In this document: positions 6,673 through 15,267 of the stretch, one piece after another | Layout: each line of letters begins with the position of its first letter | Numbering within the stretch: the stretch's first letter is position 1 | Assembly: GCA_028291345.1 (NCBI GenBank) | Contig: JAQGIF010000390.1 | Span: 1 to 49,805 of the forward strand | Length of the DNA: 49,805 nt | Reading direction: 5' to 3' | Source of the DNA: Rhodospirillales bacterium | GTDB lineage: Bacteria > Pseudomonadota > Alphaproteobacteria > BOG-932 > Roseiterribacteraceae | Position numbers and translations under genes: made by a program | Notes under the pieces: generated by a model | Seen by the model: only the letters and a program-made list of their open reading frames with translations | What the model was told of the DNA's origin: nothing | Databases searched by the model: none

Positions 6673-9543
6673 TTACGACGATGCTTCAGCAGCATAGACG
6701 ATTTGGACCCGCCGATTTTGTGGCTCCCTCACGCCATCACCGGTGGGAACTAGCAAGTCGCGCTTGCCTTTGGCGACGAGTTCGATCTCGCTGGAAGAGA
6801 TACCGTCCTTCTCCAACTGGGCCGCGACCGATTCCGCACGGCGGCGGGATAGGCGCATATTATACGCATCCGAGCCAACCGTATCCGTGTGACCAGTGAC
6901 GGTGAGCTGCGTTACCTTGGCCGGCCCGGCATTCTTCGCCGCCTGATCCACAATAGCTTCGGCCTGCGAAGTCAGATCCGATTTGTTGAAGTCGAAGAAT
7001 ACCAGATAGCTCTTCGGAACCGAAGGCGCCGGAGCGATCACCGGCGGCGGCACGTACGCCGCCGGGGTTTCATCGGACGTGGAACCCGCATCGAAATTAT
7101 ACTTCAACTCGATACCGACTTCACGCGGCCGACCAGGCGTCACGGTCACCAAGCCAAAGTTCCCATTCGAATCGCTCGAAGCACCTGTGTAGTAATATTT
7201 GCCGGTAAGATTGTTACCCCATACACCGACAGAATAAGAACCGTCGGGAGCCACATAAGTGAGCTTAGCACCGACAGTATAGTAAGCAGGCATATTCGCA
7301 AAAACAGGTGCGGTACCGGCGATCCTGCTATCAAGCCAACGGTAATTCAAATCGGCGACAAGGGCCGCATCCCACGGCAGATGGTACGTATAATCGACCG
7401 CGACACTTGCTTCCCAGGTCGGTGCGGTGGTCAACGGCGACTGTAATGTGATGCCGGTTTGGATCGCCTGGGGCGAAAGGGTATCATAACCCTGATTTAG
7501 GTACGCGGCATTCGCCCTGATCACGAGATCGGGCGTCGGCAGGGCTTCGACTTCGAGCTCGAAGCCGGATTCGTGAGCGGCGGCGGAGTTCACGATGCGG
7601 CGAGTTAAAGGAACAATTCCCGGCGCGATTACCGTCGCCTGAATATTTTGATAGTCCTGATAGAAACCAGTCGCATTGATTCTCAGTCGGTGTTCGAGCC
7701 ATTCGCTCTTGATGCCAGCTTCGTAGTCCCAAACACGCTCCTTACCGAACGGACTCATCCCGTTTTGAAATTGCAATCCGACCGGCACCAGCTGTGTATT
7801 GAAACCGCCGCTCTGATAGCCGCCGGTGACGCTGACATAGGTCATGAACTCCGGAGTCCACTGATAGTCGAGTTGGAAACGCGGGTCGAAATCATAGTAG
7901 CTGGCGGCGGCACGTTGCCGCGCGCCGGGTCCCGGGCCAGGCAGATAATAGCCGCCCTTGCCGTTAAAAAAGCCATCGGTGAAATAGACATAGGGAACAG
8001 GGGTTATATACCCCCCTCCCGGCAGGTAGGTTGGATCTCCCAGGGCGTTCCAGAGGACGGATTCGACGCTCTTGCGATCGTAAGAATAGCGGGCACCCGC
8101 AGTGGCGCTGAGTTGGTCAGTGATCTTATAGGTAGCCTGCGCGTAAACGGCGTCACTCTCAAAGTTCTCCGAATCGAGGAACGAGTAGCCGGTCGCATCG
8201 CCATCGAAATCTGGCCCGGTGTTCTGGGCAAATCCAGAACTCTGATTTACATAGACCGCGCCGACAACAAATGTCAGCGCCCCGTCCCAATAGTTACCGG
8301 ATAGATTGAGCTCTTCACTCGTCTGTTCCGTGGTCGTTGCATCTTCTTCGCAATAGATGCAAAGCGGGGTGCCACCATCGCCTGCTTCACCCGACATCGC
8401 TCTAAGACTGCTACGGCGGAAGCCGGTCACCGACTTCAGCGAGAGATTCTCGTCCAGAGCATAATTAATCCGAAGATTGATGGTTCCGACCTCGACTTTG
8501 GTAAACGGCGCCTCATGCCCAAAATACGGATCGACTTTTCCAGCCTGGAAGCCTCCCGGCAACGTGTTGGTCGGCACTGCCGCGAACGGCGTCCCCGTCA
8601 CCTGATACTGCTTCCCGATGATGGGAAATGTCTGGCAATATGTTGGCTGACCCGGATGAGTGGCATTGTAATTCCCGGTCGCATAAGCGCCGTCGTGGCA
8701 GCCTGTGACGATGCTGGCATTGCCGTGGTCTTTATGGCGATCGTACTCGCCAAGTAAGTTGATGCTCAAATCGTCCGTTGGCTTAACCAAGAACTGTATA
8801 CGGCCGGATTTCTCATCCAAATCATCACTTTTCACAGAGTCCAGCTTATGATCGATGTAGCCATCGACATTTGAGCTCATGAAGCTTACGCGAACCGCAA
8901 ATTTATCGGTGACGGGTACGTTGATGGCGCCTTCTGCATCGATCCGATTATACTCACCGACCCGCACATCGACATAGCCGCCGAATGTATCCTTGGGCTG
9001 CTGAGTGTCCAACAAAAGGGCACCGCCGATTGTGTTCTTACCGAACAATGTGCCTTGCGGACCTTTTAGGATCTGCACATTCGCAACATCGTAAAAGCTT
9101 AGAAGCTGGCCTTCGACCCGGGAGATATAGAGATCGTCGAGATAAAAGCCGACCCCCGGATCGAGATTGGGCACGAGAGCGTTCTGACCGATACCGCGGA
9201 TGGTAATCGGATTCGCGGCGCGACCGAAATTGCTATAGGACGTAATTTCGAAATTTGGGGCTAGTCCTCGCAGATCGCTGATGTCATGCACATTTTGCTG
9301 TTGCAGTTGCGCAGCGGAAAAAGCCGTTATTGAAATCGGCGTTTTCTGGATATCCTCAGAACGCCTTCTCGCCGTAACAGTAATTTCTTCCAGTGCCGGA
9401 GCGCCCGCCGCCGCGGCTTGGTCTCCTGTGGAAGTTTGCGCCATCGCCGGCAGCATCGTCAAAACCGACACGGACGCCGCTGACGTCATCAGCAATCCCA
9501 ACAACCGATTTCCGGGCGTCAATTTACCGCGCCGATCACCCAT
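6673..9543 (-). CDS. TonB-dependent outer-membrane receptor fused to a C-terminal OmpA domain
   Basis: 956 aa from the ATG at 9543, preceded by AAGGA at about 9 nt; an ATG at 9552 has no spacing to that site. The signal peptide ends ...MLPAMA. TonB box EEITVTARRR is followed by the plug (GGALLLDTQQPKD region) and a long beta-barrel with LTGKYYYTG and the typical C-terminal PGRPREVGIELKYNF, where such receptors normally stop. Here a Pro-rich linker (VPPPVIAPAPSVPK) leads into a full OmpA-C domain (845-956): YLVFFDFNKSDL, TGHTDTVGS, NMRLSRRRA, EPQNRRV. This domain normally binds peptidoglycan. A TonB barrel with its own wall anchor is unusual. The ligand is unknown; context suggests a quaternary amine or its carrier. 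Confidence 0.9.
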   Translation of the reverse strand: MGDRRGKLTPGNRLLGLLMTSAASVSVLTMLPAMAQTSTGDQAAAAGAPALEEITVTARRRSEDIQKTPISITAFSAAQLQQQNVHDISDLRGLAPNFEITSYSNFGRAANPITIRGIGQNALVPNLDPGVGFYLDDLYISRVEGQLLSFYDVANVQILKGPQGTLFGKNTIGGALLLDTQQPKDTFGGYVDVRVGEYNRIDAEGAINVPVTDKFAVRVSFMSSNVDGYIDHKLDSVKSDDLDEKSGRIQFLVKPTDDLSINLLGEYDRHKDHGNASIVTGCHDGAYATGNYNATHPGQPTYCQTFPIIGKQYQVTGTPFAAVPTNTLPGGFQAGKVDPYFGHEAPFTKVEVGTINLRINYALDENLSLKSVTGFRRSSLRAMSGEAGDGGTPLCIYCEEDATTTEQTSEELNLSGNYWDGALTFVVGAVYVNQSSGFAQNTGPDFDGDATGYSFLDSENFESDAVYAQATYKITDQLSATAGARYSYDRKSVESVLWNALGDPTYLPGGGYITPVPYVYFTDGFFNGKGGYYLPGPGPGARQRAAASYYDFDPRFQLDYQWTPEFMTYVSVTGGYQSGGFNTQLVPVGLQFQNGMSPFGKERVWDYEAGIKSEWLEHRLRINATGFYQDYQNIQATVIAPGIVPLTRRIVNSAAAHESGFELEVEALPTPDLVIRANAAYLNQGYDTLSPQAIQTGITLQSPLTTAPTWEASVAVDYTYHLPWDAALVADLNYRWLDSRIAGTAPVFANMPAYYTVGAKLTYVAPDGSYSVGVWGNNLTGKYYYTGASSDSNGNFGLVTVTPGRPREVGIELKYNFDAGSTSDETPAAYVPPPVIAPAPSVPKSYLVFFDFNKSDLTSQAEAIVDQAAKNAGPAKVTQLTVTGHTDTVGSDAYNMRLSRRRAESVAAQLEKDGISSSEIELVAKGKRDLLVPTGDGVREPQNRRVQIVYAAEASS

Positions 9544-9590
9544 AGCTGACATTCCTTCTCGCCTCGGCCGGCAGGTATTGCATCGCAAAA

Positions 9591-9619
9591 ACGGTAGCTG
9601 CGGCGCACAAATGTGTCAA
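9591..9619 (-). promoter_or_regulatory. Probable sigma-70 promoter of the TonB-receptor unit
   Basis: On the minus strand TTGACA (9619-9614) is followed after 17 nt by TACCGT (9596-9591), giving a leader of about 40 nt to the ATG at 9543. An exact operator lies just upstream, with its centre 24 bp before the -35. Confidence 0.5.
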
Positions 9620-9636
9620 CCTTCAATAAACTATCT

Positions 9637-9649
9637 TTCCTAACAGGAA
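9637..9649. promoter_or_regulatory. Exact TTCYTNNNARGAA operator before the TonB receptor
   Basis: TTCCTAACAGGAA matches the window-wide palindrome exactly. Its centre lies 24 bp upstream of the TTGACA on the minus strand, the same distance as the first site of the mgs promoter. It lies in the gap between the receptor and the divergent TPR-sulfotransferase; the rest of that gap shows no further structure I recognise. Confidence 0.6.
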
Positions 9650-9862
9650 ATAGTATTATATGGGCGAAAGTATCGAATTTCTAAAAATGGATCGGATGCA
9701 GGCTCGCCACCTGTCATATCAGATGAGCCGGCATGTTGCTCTGAATGCGGCTGCTCGGTCGAGTAATCCGTTTTGAACCTGAAACTGCGTGTGATAGCTG
9801 CTGATCGTGGTGCCGCGCGGGAGCCGTCGCGGTCCCAACCGATGTCAGACTGGTGAGAGCGT

Positions 9863-11449
9863 ATGTCCACCGCCGATATGATGTTCGAATCCGCGAAGAA
9901 GGCGTTTGTCGCAGACGATATGGCAACGGCGGAAAGGCTGTGCCGATCGATTATTGCGATTTCCCCCCGCGATGCCCGCCCATGGATCATCCTGACGGAC
10001 ATCACGCTTCGACAAGATCGCCCCAAGGATGCCCTTGTGTGGGCTGAAAAAGCGGTATCACTGAACCAAGGCGACCCCTTCGCCTATCTGGTTAGGGTCA
10101 AATGCTTGATCGCACTAGGTCGGCTCAATGAAGCCAGGGAGACTGCCGAAGCCGGAGTTAGAATCAAACGATGTCCGCCAGTAGCGCTTGACGAATTCGG
10201 CAGAACCTTCAGTCAACTCGGTCGGTACAAACGCTCGCTCGAAGTCCTTAAAATGGCAGTTGCCGCCGAACCGAGAAACTTCCTGTTTCTCTATAATCTG
10301 GCGATTGCGGAACGGACATTTGGCGCGCTCGCCGATTCTGAACGGCATTGCGACCAAGTCGTGGCCATCAACCCTCATTTTCATCGCGCGTATTTTATTC
10401 GAGCCGATCTGCGCAAACAGACGTCTCATCGGAACCATATCCCAGAAATGGAGGCACTGATCGCGCGTGGCGTTCGTGACCCTTACGGTGAGGTATTAAT
10501 GCGTTTCGCGCTGGGTAAGGAGTGCGAGGATATCGGCGAGGATGCTCGCGCCTTTCGGCATATTAAATCTGGTGGCGATCTTCATCGTCGGCATCTCCGC
10601 TACGATGTCCAAAACGACATTGCCGTAATCGATCGTCTGATCGATACCCAAAGTCGACCGGCCCTCAAGGCGATGCCGAAAGGTTTCGACGGCGACGACC
10701 CGATCTTCATTGTCGGACTGCCACGATCCGGAACGACGCTGGTCGAACGGATTGTCGCGGGGCACAGCAATGTAGCCGCAGCCGGCGAACTGGGAGCCTT
10801 CACGACCGAATTAATGCGCGCCACGAAGACAGACGTGCGAACCCACCCGGCAGGCTGGATCGATCGCCTGGCGTCGATGGATCCGGCGGTCCTTGGCGCG
10901 GGCTATTCACGGGTTGCCCGAGAAACCGGAATTCCGTCTTCCCTCCGCTTTACAGATAAATATCCGCCGAACTTTCTCTATTGCGGGGCCATCCATGCGG
11001 CGCTGCCGAATGCCAAGATTATTACTGTAAAGCGTGACCCGATGGATACTTGCTTTGCACTCTATAAGGCGCATTTCGCAAACGGCGCGTACCCCTACTC
11101 ATATAAACTGGACGAATTGGCGGATTATTACTTGGCATTCCGTCGCCTGATAGAACACTGGAAGGTCTCTCTCCCCGCCCATAGTTTCCTGGAAGTTTCC
11201 TATGAGCACATTGTCAGCGATCTGGAAAAACAGAGCCGTCGAATCCTGGCGTTTCTTGGACTTTCTTGGCAGGGCGAAGTCATGAACTTCCACGAAAGCA
11301 AAAGCCCTGCAACGACTGCTAGCGCGGTCCAGATCCGCCAACCGATCTACACATCATCCGTCGGAAGATGGCGGCGGCACGCAGCAGCTCTCGAGCCTCT
11401 GCGAACGCGCCTGGCGGCGGTGCTGCCGCCAGGCGAAATCGACGTCTAA
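9863..11449 (+). CDS. TPR-containing sulfotransferase-family protein
   Basis: 528 aa. Residues 1-190 are tetratricopeptide-like helical repeats (for example ERLCRSIIAISPRDARPW and HCDQVVAINPHFHRAY). From about residue 275 a sulfotransferase domain begins: the PAPS 5'-phosphosulfate loop IFIVGLPRSGTTLVERI, then TDKYPPNF, and the 3'-phosphate region IITVKRDPMDTCFALYK. No signal peptide, so cytoplasmic. ATG follows GGTGAGAG. It is divergent from the TonB receptor and convergent, by only 5 bp, with the third exported HAL-like gene. Such TPR-sulfotransferases are common beside TonB receptors in alphaproteobacteria, where their acceptor is mostly unknown; I cannot assign one. Confidence 0.82.
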   Translation: MSTADMMFESAKKAFVADDMATAERLCRSIIAISPRDARPWIILTDITLRQDRPKDALVWAEKAVSLNQGDPFAYLVRVKCLIALGRLNEARETAEAGVRIKRCPPVALDEFGRTFSQLGRYKRSLEVLKMAVAAEPRNFLFLYNLAIAERTFGALADSERHCDQVVAINPHFHRAYFIRADLRKQTSHRNHIPEMEALIARGVRDPYGEVLMRFALGKECEDIGEDARAFRHIKSGGDLHRRHLRYDVQNDIAVIDRLIDTQSRPALKAMPKGFDGDDPIFIVGLPRSGTTLVERIVAGHSNVAAAGELGAFTTELMRATKTDVRTHPAGWIDRLASMDPAVLGAGYSRVARETGIPSSLRFTDKYPPNFLYCGAIHAALPNAKIITVKRDPMDTCFALYKAHFANGAYPYSYKLDELADYYLAFRRLIEHWKVSLPAHSFLEVSYEHIVSDLEKQSRRILAFLGLSWQGEVMNFHESKSPATTASAVQIRQPIYTSSVGRWRRHAAALEPLRTRLAAVLPPGEIDV

Positions 11450-11454
11450 CTCGG

Positions 11455-13251
11455 CTATTTCTTTGCGGCAGCTTCCAGGTCGAAGCGCTCTCCATCGGTT
11501 GTCGGCATCGCTGGACCCGCAGGATAAAAGCTCTCGGGCGACATCGATTTGAGGAATTCATAAGCGACTACGCTGAAGGGCAGATTTGGCCTGGTCTCGA
11601 TATCCTGTTGAAACGGCACGGTCTTGCGAAAAGCAGTCCAGACCGCAGTCGGTACCTGCCCAAAGCTGCGGCTTGGTCCTTCCGCCTTGCGGACGTCCAT
11701 CCAATAAGTTGAGGTCAAAAGGTCATAGGCCAGAAGTTGCATCGTCAGATCGATAACCTGTCTGCCCCGAGAGCCTTTAAGGCGCGTCTGCGCCTCAATA
11801 TCCGCGACTCCAATGTCGGATGCGTTACCCTCCGGCGTCAGTGAATGCGAGAGGCTCTGGATTTCCTGCCACACATCCATGAACGCGAAATACGGCTCAA
11901 GCATAGTGGGAGACGCTTCGATTTGAGCAGATGTGAGGACGTCGGCGATCTTGATTCCGGTGAAGAAAGCGGTCGGTCCCCTGTCGCTGAACCGCTCGAT
12001 CCGCTGTGCCACTGCCGCATCCATATTCGCGATGGCGTTGCTGAAGGCCTCGATCTCGTTCGCCATTGGATATGGATCCCAATTGGCATTGGAGAATACA
12101 TAGCCATGCTGGCCATGGCTGAGCGGGCCGCCCTTAACGTAATATTTCATGAATTGGGGAGTCGCCAGTTCCCAGGAGTCGGAGGGCGATGCGCCAACGA
12201 TGAACGCTGGATTCTGCTCACCCGAATTGATCTGAACCAGGACATTGTCGCGCAACGACGCCCAGGCCTGCCATGCCGAGCCCTGTCGAATATACGAGGC
12301 GCGCATGCTTTCCGGGTCCTGGAGAATCCTCTTAGGATCATCCTCGAACAGATAGCTTCCACGCAGCATGTCCATCAGGCGCGCCGCATCCCATGCCACC
12401 CATTTGAACGGCCGCTTTGCCTGAACCGGTGTCGATAGCGGCGTAAGGCTGGAATTCATGCTCAGCTTATCCATCGCATGGATCAAATCAGCCCATTCCA
12501 GGGCAGTCCGTCCATCGGCGACCAAAAGGGTCGCCAGAGCATCCGCGTAGGAATTGCTGGTGCCGCCGCCGGGCTCCGTCGAAAGTGGCTTCAATCCAGC
12601 CTTTGTCAGCGCCTCGCCGGCATTCATTCGTACGCCCTGATAATAGGCGTCGCCGCCGCCGGCCATGGTGGCCAGGAAATTGCTTGTCAGGAACAGGTCG
12701 CCTTCGCCAAGGGTGCCACGGGAATACATGACGGGCGTTACGCGCTTATTCAGCAGATCGACGATCATCTGCATGAATTCAGGAGTCGCCGCCTCATAGG
12801 GAACGCTGTTGGCGCGAATGACCAGGAAGGCACGGACCAGGTCCTCATCACCAATCTCAGGCAAAACACCCTCGCGCGCGCCATGCTTCATCTGGGCAAT
12901 CCGCCGCGTCTCTTCGTCGTGGGTGACCACTTCGCGCAATGCGCCGCCGCCGCGATTGAGTCCATAAACCGGCATACCCTCCGCCCCGGCTTCCTGTCGC
13001 AGGCCGTTGCCATCGCTGGCATGTTGGATCGCCTCAGGACTATATTGCACTTTGGCGCCGTAGCGGGCGACCTCGACCACCTGCTCAATCGTCAGATCGT
13101 GGCCGGTAATGGTGACTGTCTTGTTCTCCTTTCTCGGCATGATCGGATGGTATTCCGGTGCGGCGACGGCCAGCGAACTCAATCCCAGGGCGACAAAAAC
13201 GTAAGCCGCGCCAAGGATCGGAAAAGCGTGATTTCGAGACTTCAAGCGCAT
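11455..13251 (-). CDS. Exported HAL/PAL-fold lyase lacking the MIO triad (paralogue 3)
   Basis: 598 aa from the ATG at 13251, which has AGGAG 8 nt upstream; an in-frame GTG at 13269 is less likely. Signal peptide to AVA (about residue 30), then APEYHPI as in paralogues 1 and 2. Tyr96 lies in PVYGLNRGGG. ILQDPESMR and INSGEQNP (the NSxTDNP position) are present but diverged. The MIO position reads GTLGEGDLFL (179-188): again no Ala-Ser-Gly, with Glu-Gly in its place. It is separated from the other two by the receptor and sulfotransferase genes and sits beside the UbiD/UbiX/amidohydrolase genes. That placement fits an eliminase whose unsaturated acid product is decarboxylated later. Diverged NSxTDNP suggests a different substrate from paralogues 1 and 2. 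Confidence 0.8.
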   Translation of the reverse strand: MRLKSRNHAFPILGAAYVFVALGLSSLAVAAPEYHPIMPRKENKTVTITGHDLTIEQVVEVARYGAKVQYSPEAIQHASDGNGLRQEAGAEGMPVYGLNRGGGALREVVTHDEETRRIAQMKHGAREGVLPEIGDEDLVRAFLVIRANSVPYEAATPEFMQMIVDLLNKRVTPVMYSRGTLGEGDLFLTSNFLATMAGGGDAYYQGVRMNAGEALTKAGLKPLSTEPGGGTSNSYADALATLLVADGRTALEWADLIHAMDKLSMNSSLTPLSTPVQAKRPFKWVAWDAARLMDMLRGSYLFEDDPKRILQDPESMRASYIRQGSAWQAWASLRDNVLVQINSGEQNPAFIVGASPSDSWELATPQFMKYYVKGGPLSHGQHGYVFSNANWDPYPMANEIEAFSNAIANMDAAVAQRIERFSDRGPTAFFTGIKIADVLTSAQIEASPTMLEPYFAFMDVWQEIQSLSHSLTPEGNASDIGVADIEAQTRLKGSRGRQVIDLTMQLLAYDLLTSTYWMDVRKAEGPSRSFGQVPTAVWTAFRKTVPFQQDIETRPNLPFSVVAYEFLKSMSPESFYPAGPAMPTTDGERFDLEAAAKK

Positions 13252-13315
13252 ATGGGCGGCTCCTGACACGTCAGCCGGACGCGGCGCGCATCGCCGATCA
13301 AGCGAGATGATAAGT

Positions 13316-13345
13316 TTCTCAATAAGAAAAATTACTTCTTAGGAA
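13316..13345. promoter_or_regulatory. Operator-like site before the third exported HAL-like gene
   Basis: TTCTCAATAAGAA (13316-13328) is a one-mismatch copy of TTCYTNNNARGAA. A half-site TTCTT (13336-13340) begins in exact 20-bp register, followed closely by AGGAA. On the minus strand TATCAT lies just downstream of the first site as a possible -10. Confidence 0.45.
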
Positions 13346-13391
13346 TACTCATCAAATGCCGGTGGCGCGTCAAGAAAGATTGTCCGGTCAG

Positions 13392-14651
13392 CTAAATCTG
13401 TTTGCCATCTAATCGTAGAATCGCATTGAGCACGACCTCAGTCCCTGCGGCGACGGCATCGGCGCTGGCCCATTCCTCCGGCGTATGGCTGCGCCCACCT
13501 TTGCAGGGAATGAAAATCATGGCGGCCGGCGCAACCAGTGACATGAACGCCATGTCGTGCCCCGCGCCGCTTGCCATCTCCACGCAGGAGAGTCCGAGAG
13601 CTTCTGCGCTGTCGTGAAGCAATCCGCGAAGCGCTGGGTCACAGCCGGCAGGCATACTATCCGAAAGTCGATTTAGACCCACACGGTCGACGTTGGCCGC
13701 TTCAGCGGCCTCGCCACTTTCGGTATCGAGCTTCCGGCAAAATTCTTCCATCAACCCTCGGTTCTCGCTGCGCGCATCGATAACGATTCGTGCGGTCTTC
13801 GGGATTACGTTAGACGCGTTCGGCAAAACCTCGACAATTCCAGTCGTCGCCACGAAGTGACCTTGCCCTCGCATGGCAAATGCCTCGGCGGTATCGCGTA
13901 TCCAGCCGATCAGCCGAGCTGCGGCAATCAGCGGATCTCGGCGCAGCGTCATCGGTGTCGTGCCGGCATGCCCCGCCGTGCCCTGGAAAGTGACTTCGAT
14001 ACGGGTGATGCCGACGATCGAAGTCACGATCCCGACATCGAGTTCGTTCCCCTCGAGGACCGGGCCCTGCTCGATATGAAGCTCGAAAGCCGCCACGATG
14101 TCGTTGCGGACCGCATCTTCAAGGCGGGCAGGATCGCCGCCCATGCGGATCAGGGCCATATCGAGCGGTTCGTCCCGTTTGTTGCGCAGCGCGAGATGCA
14201 CCGGCGACAACATACCGGTGATGCCCCGGCTGCCGACGCAGGAAACCCCGAACTCACTTGGTTCTTCTGCAAGAAAATCAATGACTTCTAAGCTATGGTT
14301 GAGTTCGATTCTATGATCGCGCAGATCCCGCGCAATCTCGAGGCCGGCTATCACCCCTGCCATTCCGTCGAAACGCCCGCCGGAAGGCACTGAGTCGCTG
14401 TGCGAACCGATCACGATAGACCCAGCGTTGGGGTCCAATCCTTCGCGCCGGCCGACCAAGTTGCCGGCGGCGTCGATATGGGTCGACAGACCGGCGTCAC
14501 GGAAGCGCTGTTCCAGCCACTCCCGCCCCTCGAGAAACAGCGCAGAGAAGGACCTGCGTGTATATGGGCGCGCCGGATCGGTAATAGCGCCGAGAGCCAT
14601 AATATCTGCCCAAAGCCTATCCCGGTCGATAAGCGCGTTATGCGTCATCAT
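13392..14651 (-). CDS. M20-family N-carbamoyl-amino-acid hydrolase / ureido-acid amidohydrolase
   Basis: About 419 aa, starting at ATGATG (14651 or 14648) inside the 3' end of the UbiX gene (translational coupling). Family landmarks: SHSDSVPSGGRFDGMAG (metal His and Asp), AEEPSEFG (bridging Glu), HIEQGPVLEG (metal His), the lid segment GTAGHAGTTPM, and GAGHDMAF near the end. These are typical of L-carbamoylase, beta-ureidopropionase and allantoate amidohydrolase (HyuC/AllC/AmaB group), all hydrolysing an N-carbamoyl group to amine, CO2 and ammonia. Here the substrate might be an N-carbamoyl or thiocarbamoyl acid left after opening of an imidazolone or thiohydantoin ring, as expected if the lyases act on histidine-derived betaines. 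That link is inference. Confidence 0.85.
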   Translation of the reverse strand: MMTHNALIDRDRLWADIMALGAITDPARPYTRRSFSALFLEGREWLEQRFRDAGLSTHIDAAGNLVGRREGLDPNAGSIVIGSHSDSVPSGGRFDGMAGVIAGLEIARDLRDHRIELNHSLEVIDFLAEEPSEFGVSCVGSRGITGMLSPVHLALRNKRDEPLDMALIRMGGDPARLEDAVRNDIVAAFELHIEQGPVLEGNELDVGIVTSIVGITRIEVTFQGTAGHAGTTPMTLRRDPLIAAARLIGWIRDTAEAFAMRGQGHFVATTGIVEVLPNASNVIPKTARIVIDARSENRGLMEEFCRKLDTESGEAAEAANVDRVGLNRLSDSMPAGCDPALRGLLHDSAEALGLSCVEMASGAGHDMAFMSLVAPAAMIFIPCKGGRSHTPEEWASADAVAAGTEVVLNAILRLDGKQI

Positions 14652-15267
14652 CGGCCTCGATCTGCGAGGCTGGGACGGTAGCAACATCTGTAGGCCACCG
14701 CTTCAATGCACCGACCTCGATACCCAGTACATCAAGCGCACGCGCTGCCGTTTGGGTGACCAAATCCCCAATCGTCTGTGGGTGCGTATAAAATGTCGGG
14801 ACTGGCGGCATGACGATCGCGCCATAGCGCGTCACATTGGCCATCAGCTCGATATGACCGAGATGCAGCGGCGTCTCGCGTAGCATGAGGACCAGACGAC
14901 GGCGTTCCTTCAGGCACACATCAGCGGCGCGAACGATCAGATTATCGCCGAGCGAGACCGCGATCGCGCCGAGCGTGCGCGCCGAGCAGGGGGCGATCAG
15001 CATGCCCTCAACCTTAAAAGACCCGCTGGCCAGCGGGTCGCCGATATCGCGAAAATTATGGCGATAGTCCGCCAAGGCCTCGACCTCGCGCAGCGGCATA
15101 TCGGTTTCTTCGGAGATCGTGCGCGCGCCCGCTGGTGAAACCACTAGATGCGTCTCATGCCTTCCAAGTTCCCGCAATAAGCGCAAAGCTTCGATTCCAT
15201 AGACCGCGCCGGACGCACCGGAAATGGCGATGATAATGCGCGGCCGTGCACTCACGACTTCAGCCAT
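14638..15267 (-). CDS. ubiX: UbiX/Pad1-family flavin prenyltransferase
   Basis: About 209 aa from the ATG at 15267; an ATG at 15303 would add 12 residues. It makes prenylated FMN from FMN and dimethylallyl phosphate, the cofactor of UbiD decarboxylases. Motifs: IIIAISGASGAVYG (FMN phosphate loop), APCSARTLGAIA, and RETPLHLGHIELMA followed by YGAIVMPPVPTFY, all diagnostic. It overlaps the end of the UbiD-type gene upstream and the start of the M20 gene downstream, so the three form one operon. A pathway-dedicated rather than ubiquinone role is inferred from this linkage. Confidence 0.9.
   Translation of the reverse strand: MAEVVSARPRIIIAISGASGAVYGIEALRLLRELGRHETHLVVSPAGARTISEETDMPLREVEALADYRHNFRDIGDPLASGSFKVEGMLIAPCSARTLGAIAVSLGDNLIVRAADVCLKERRRLVLMLRETPLHLGHIELMANVTRYGAIVMPPVPTFYTHPQTIGDLVTQTAARALDVLGIEVGALKRWPTDVATVPASQIEADDDA

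Noticed and set aside
12478-13266. 262-codon plus-strand open frame (and a similar one at 1778-2656)
   Set aside because: Antisense to the exported HAL-like genes, and both occur at matching places only because the paralogues are similar.
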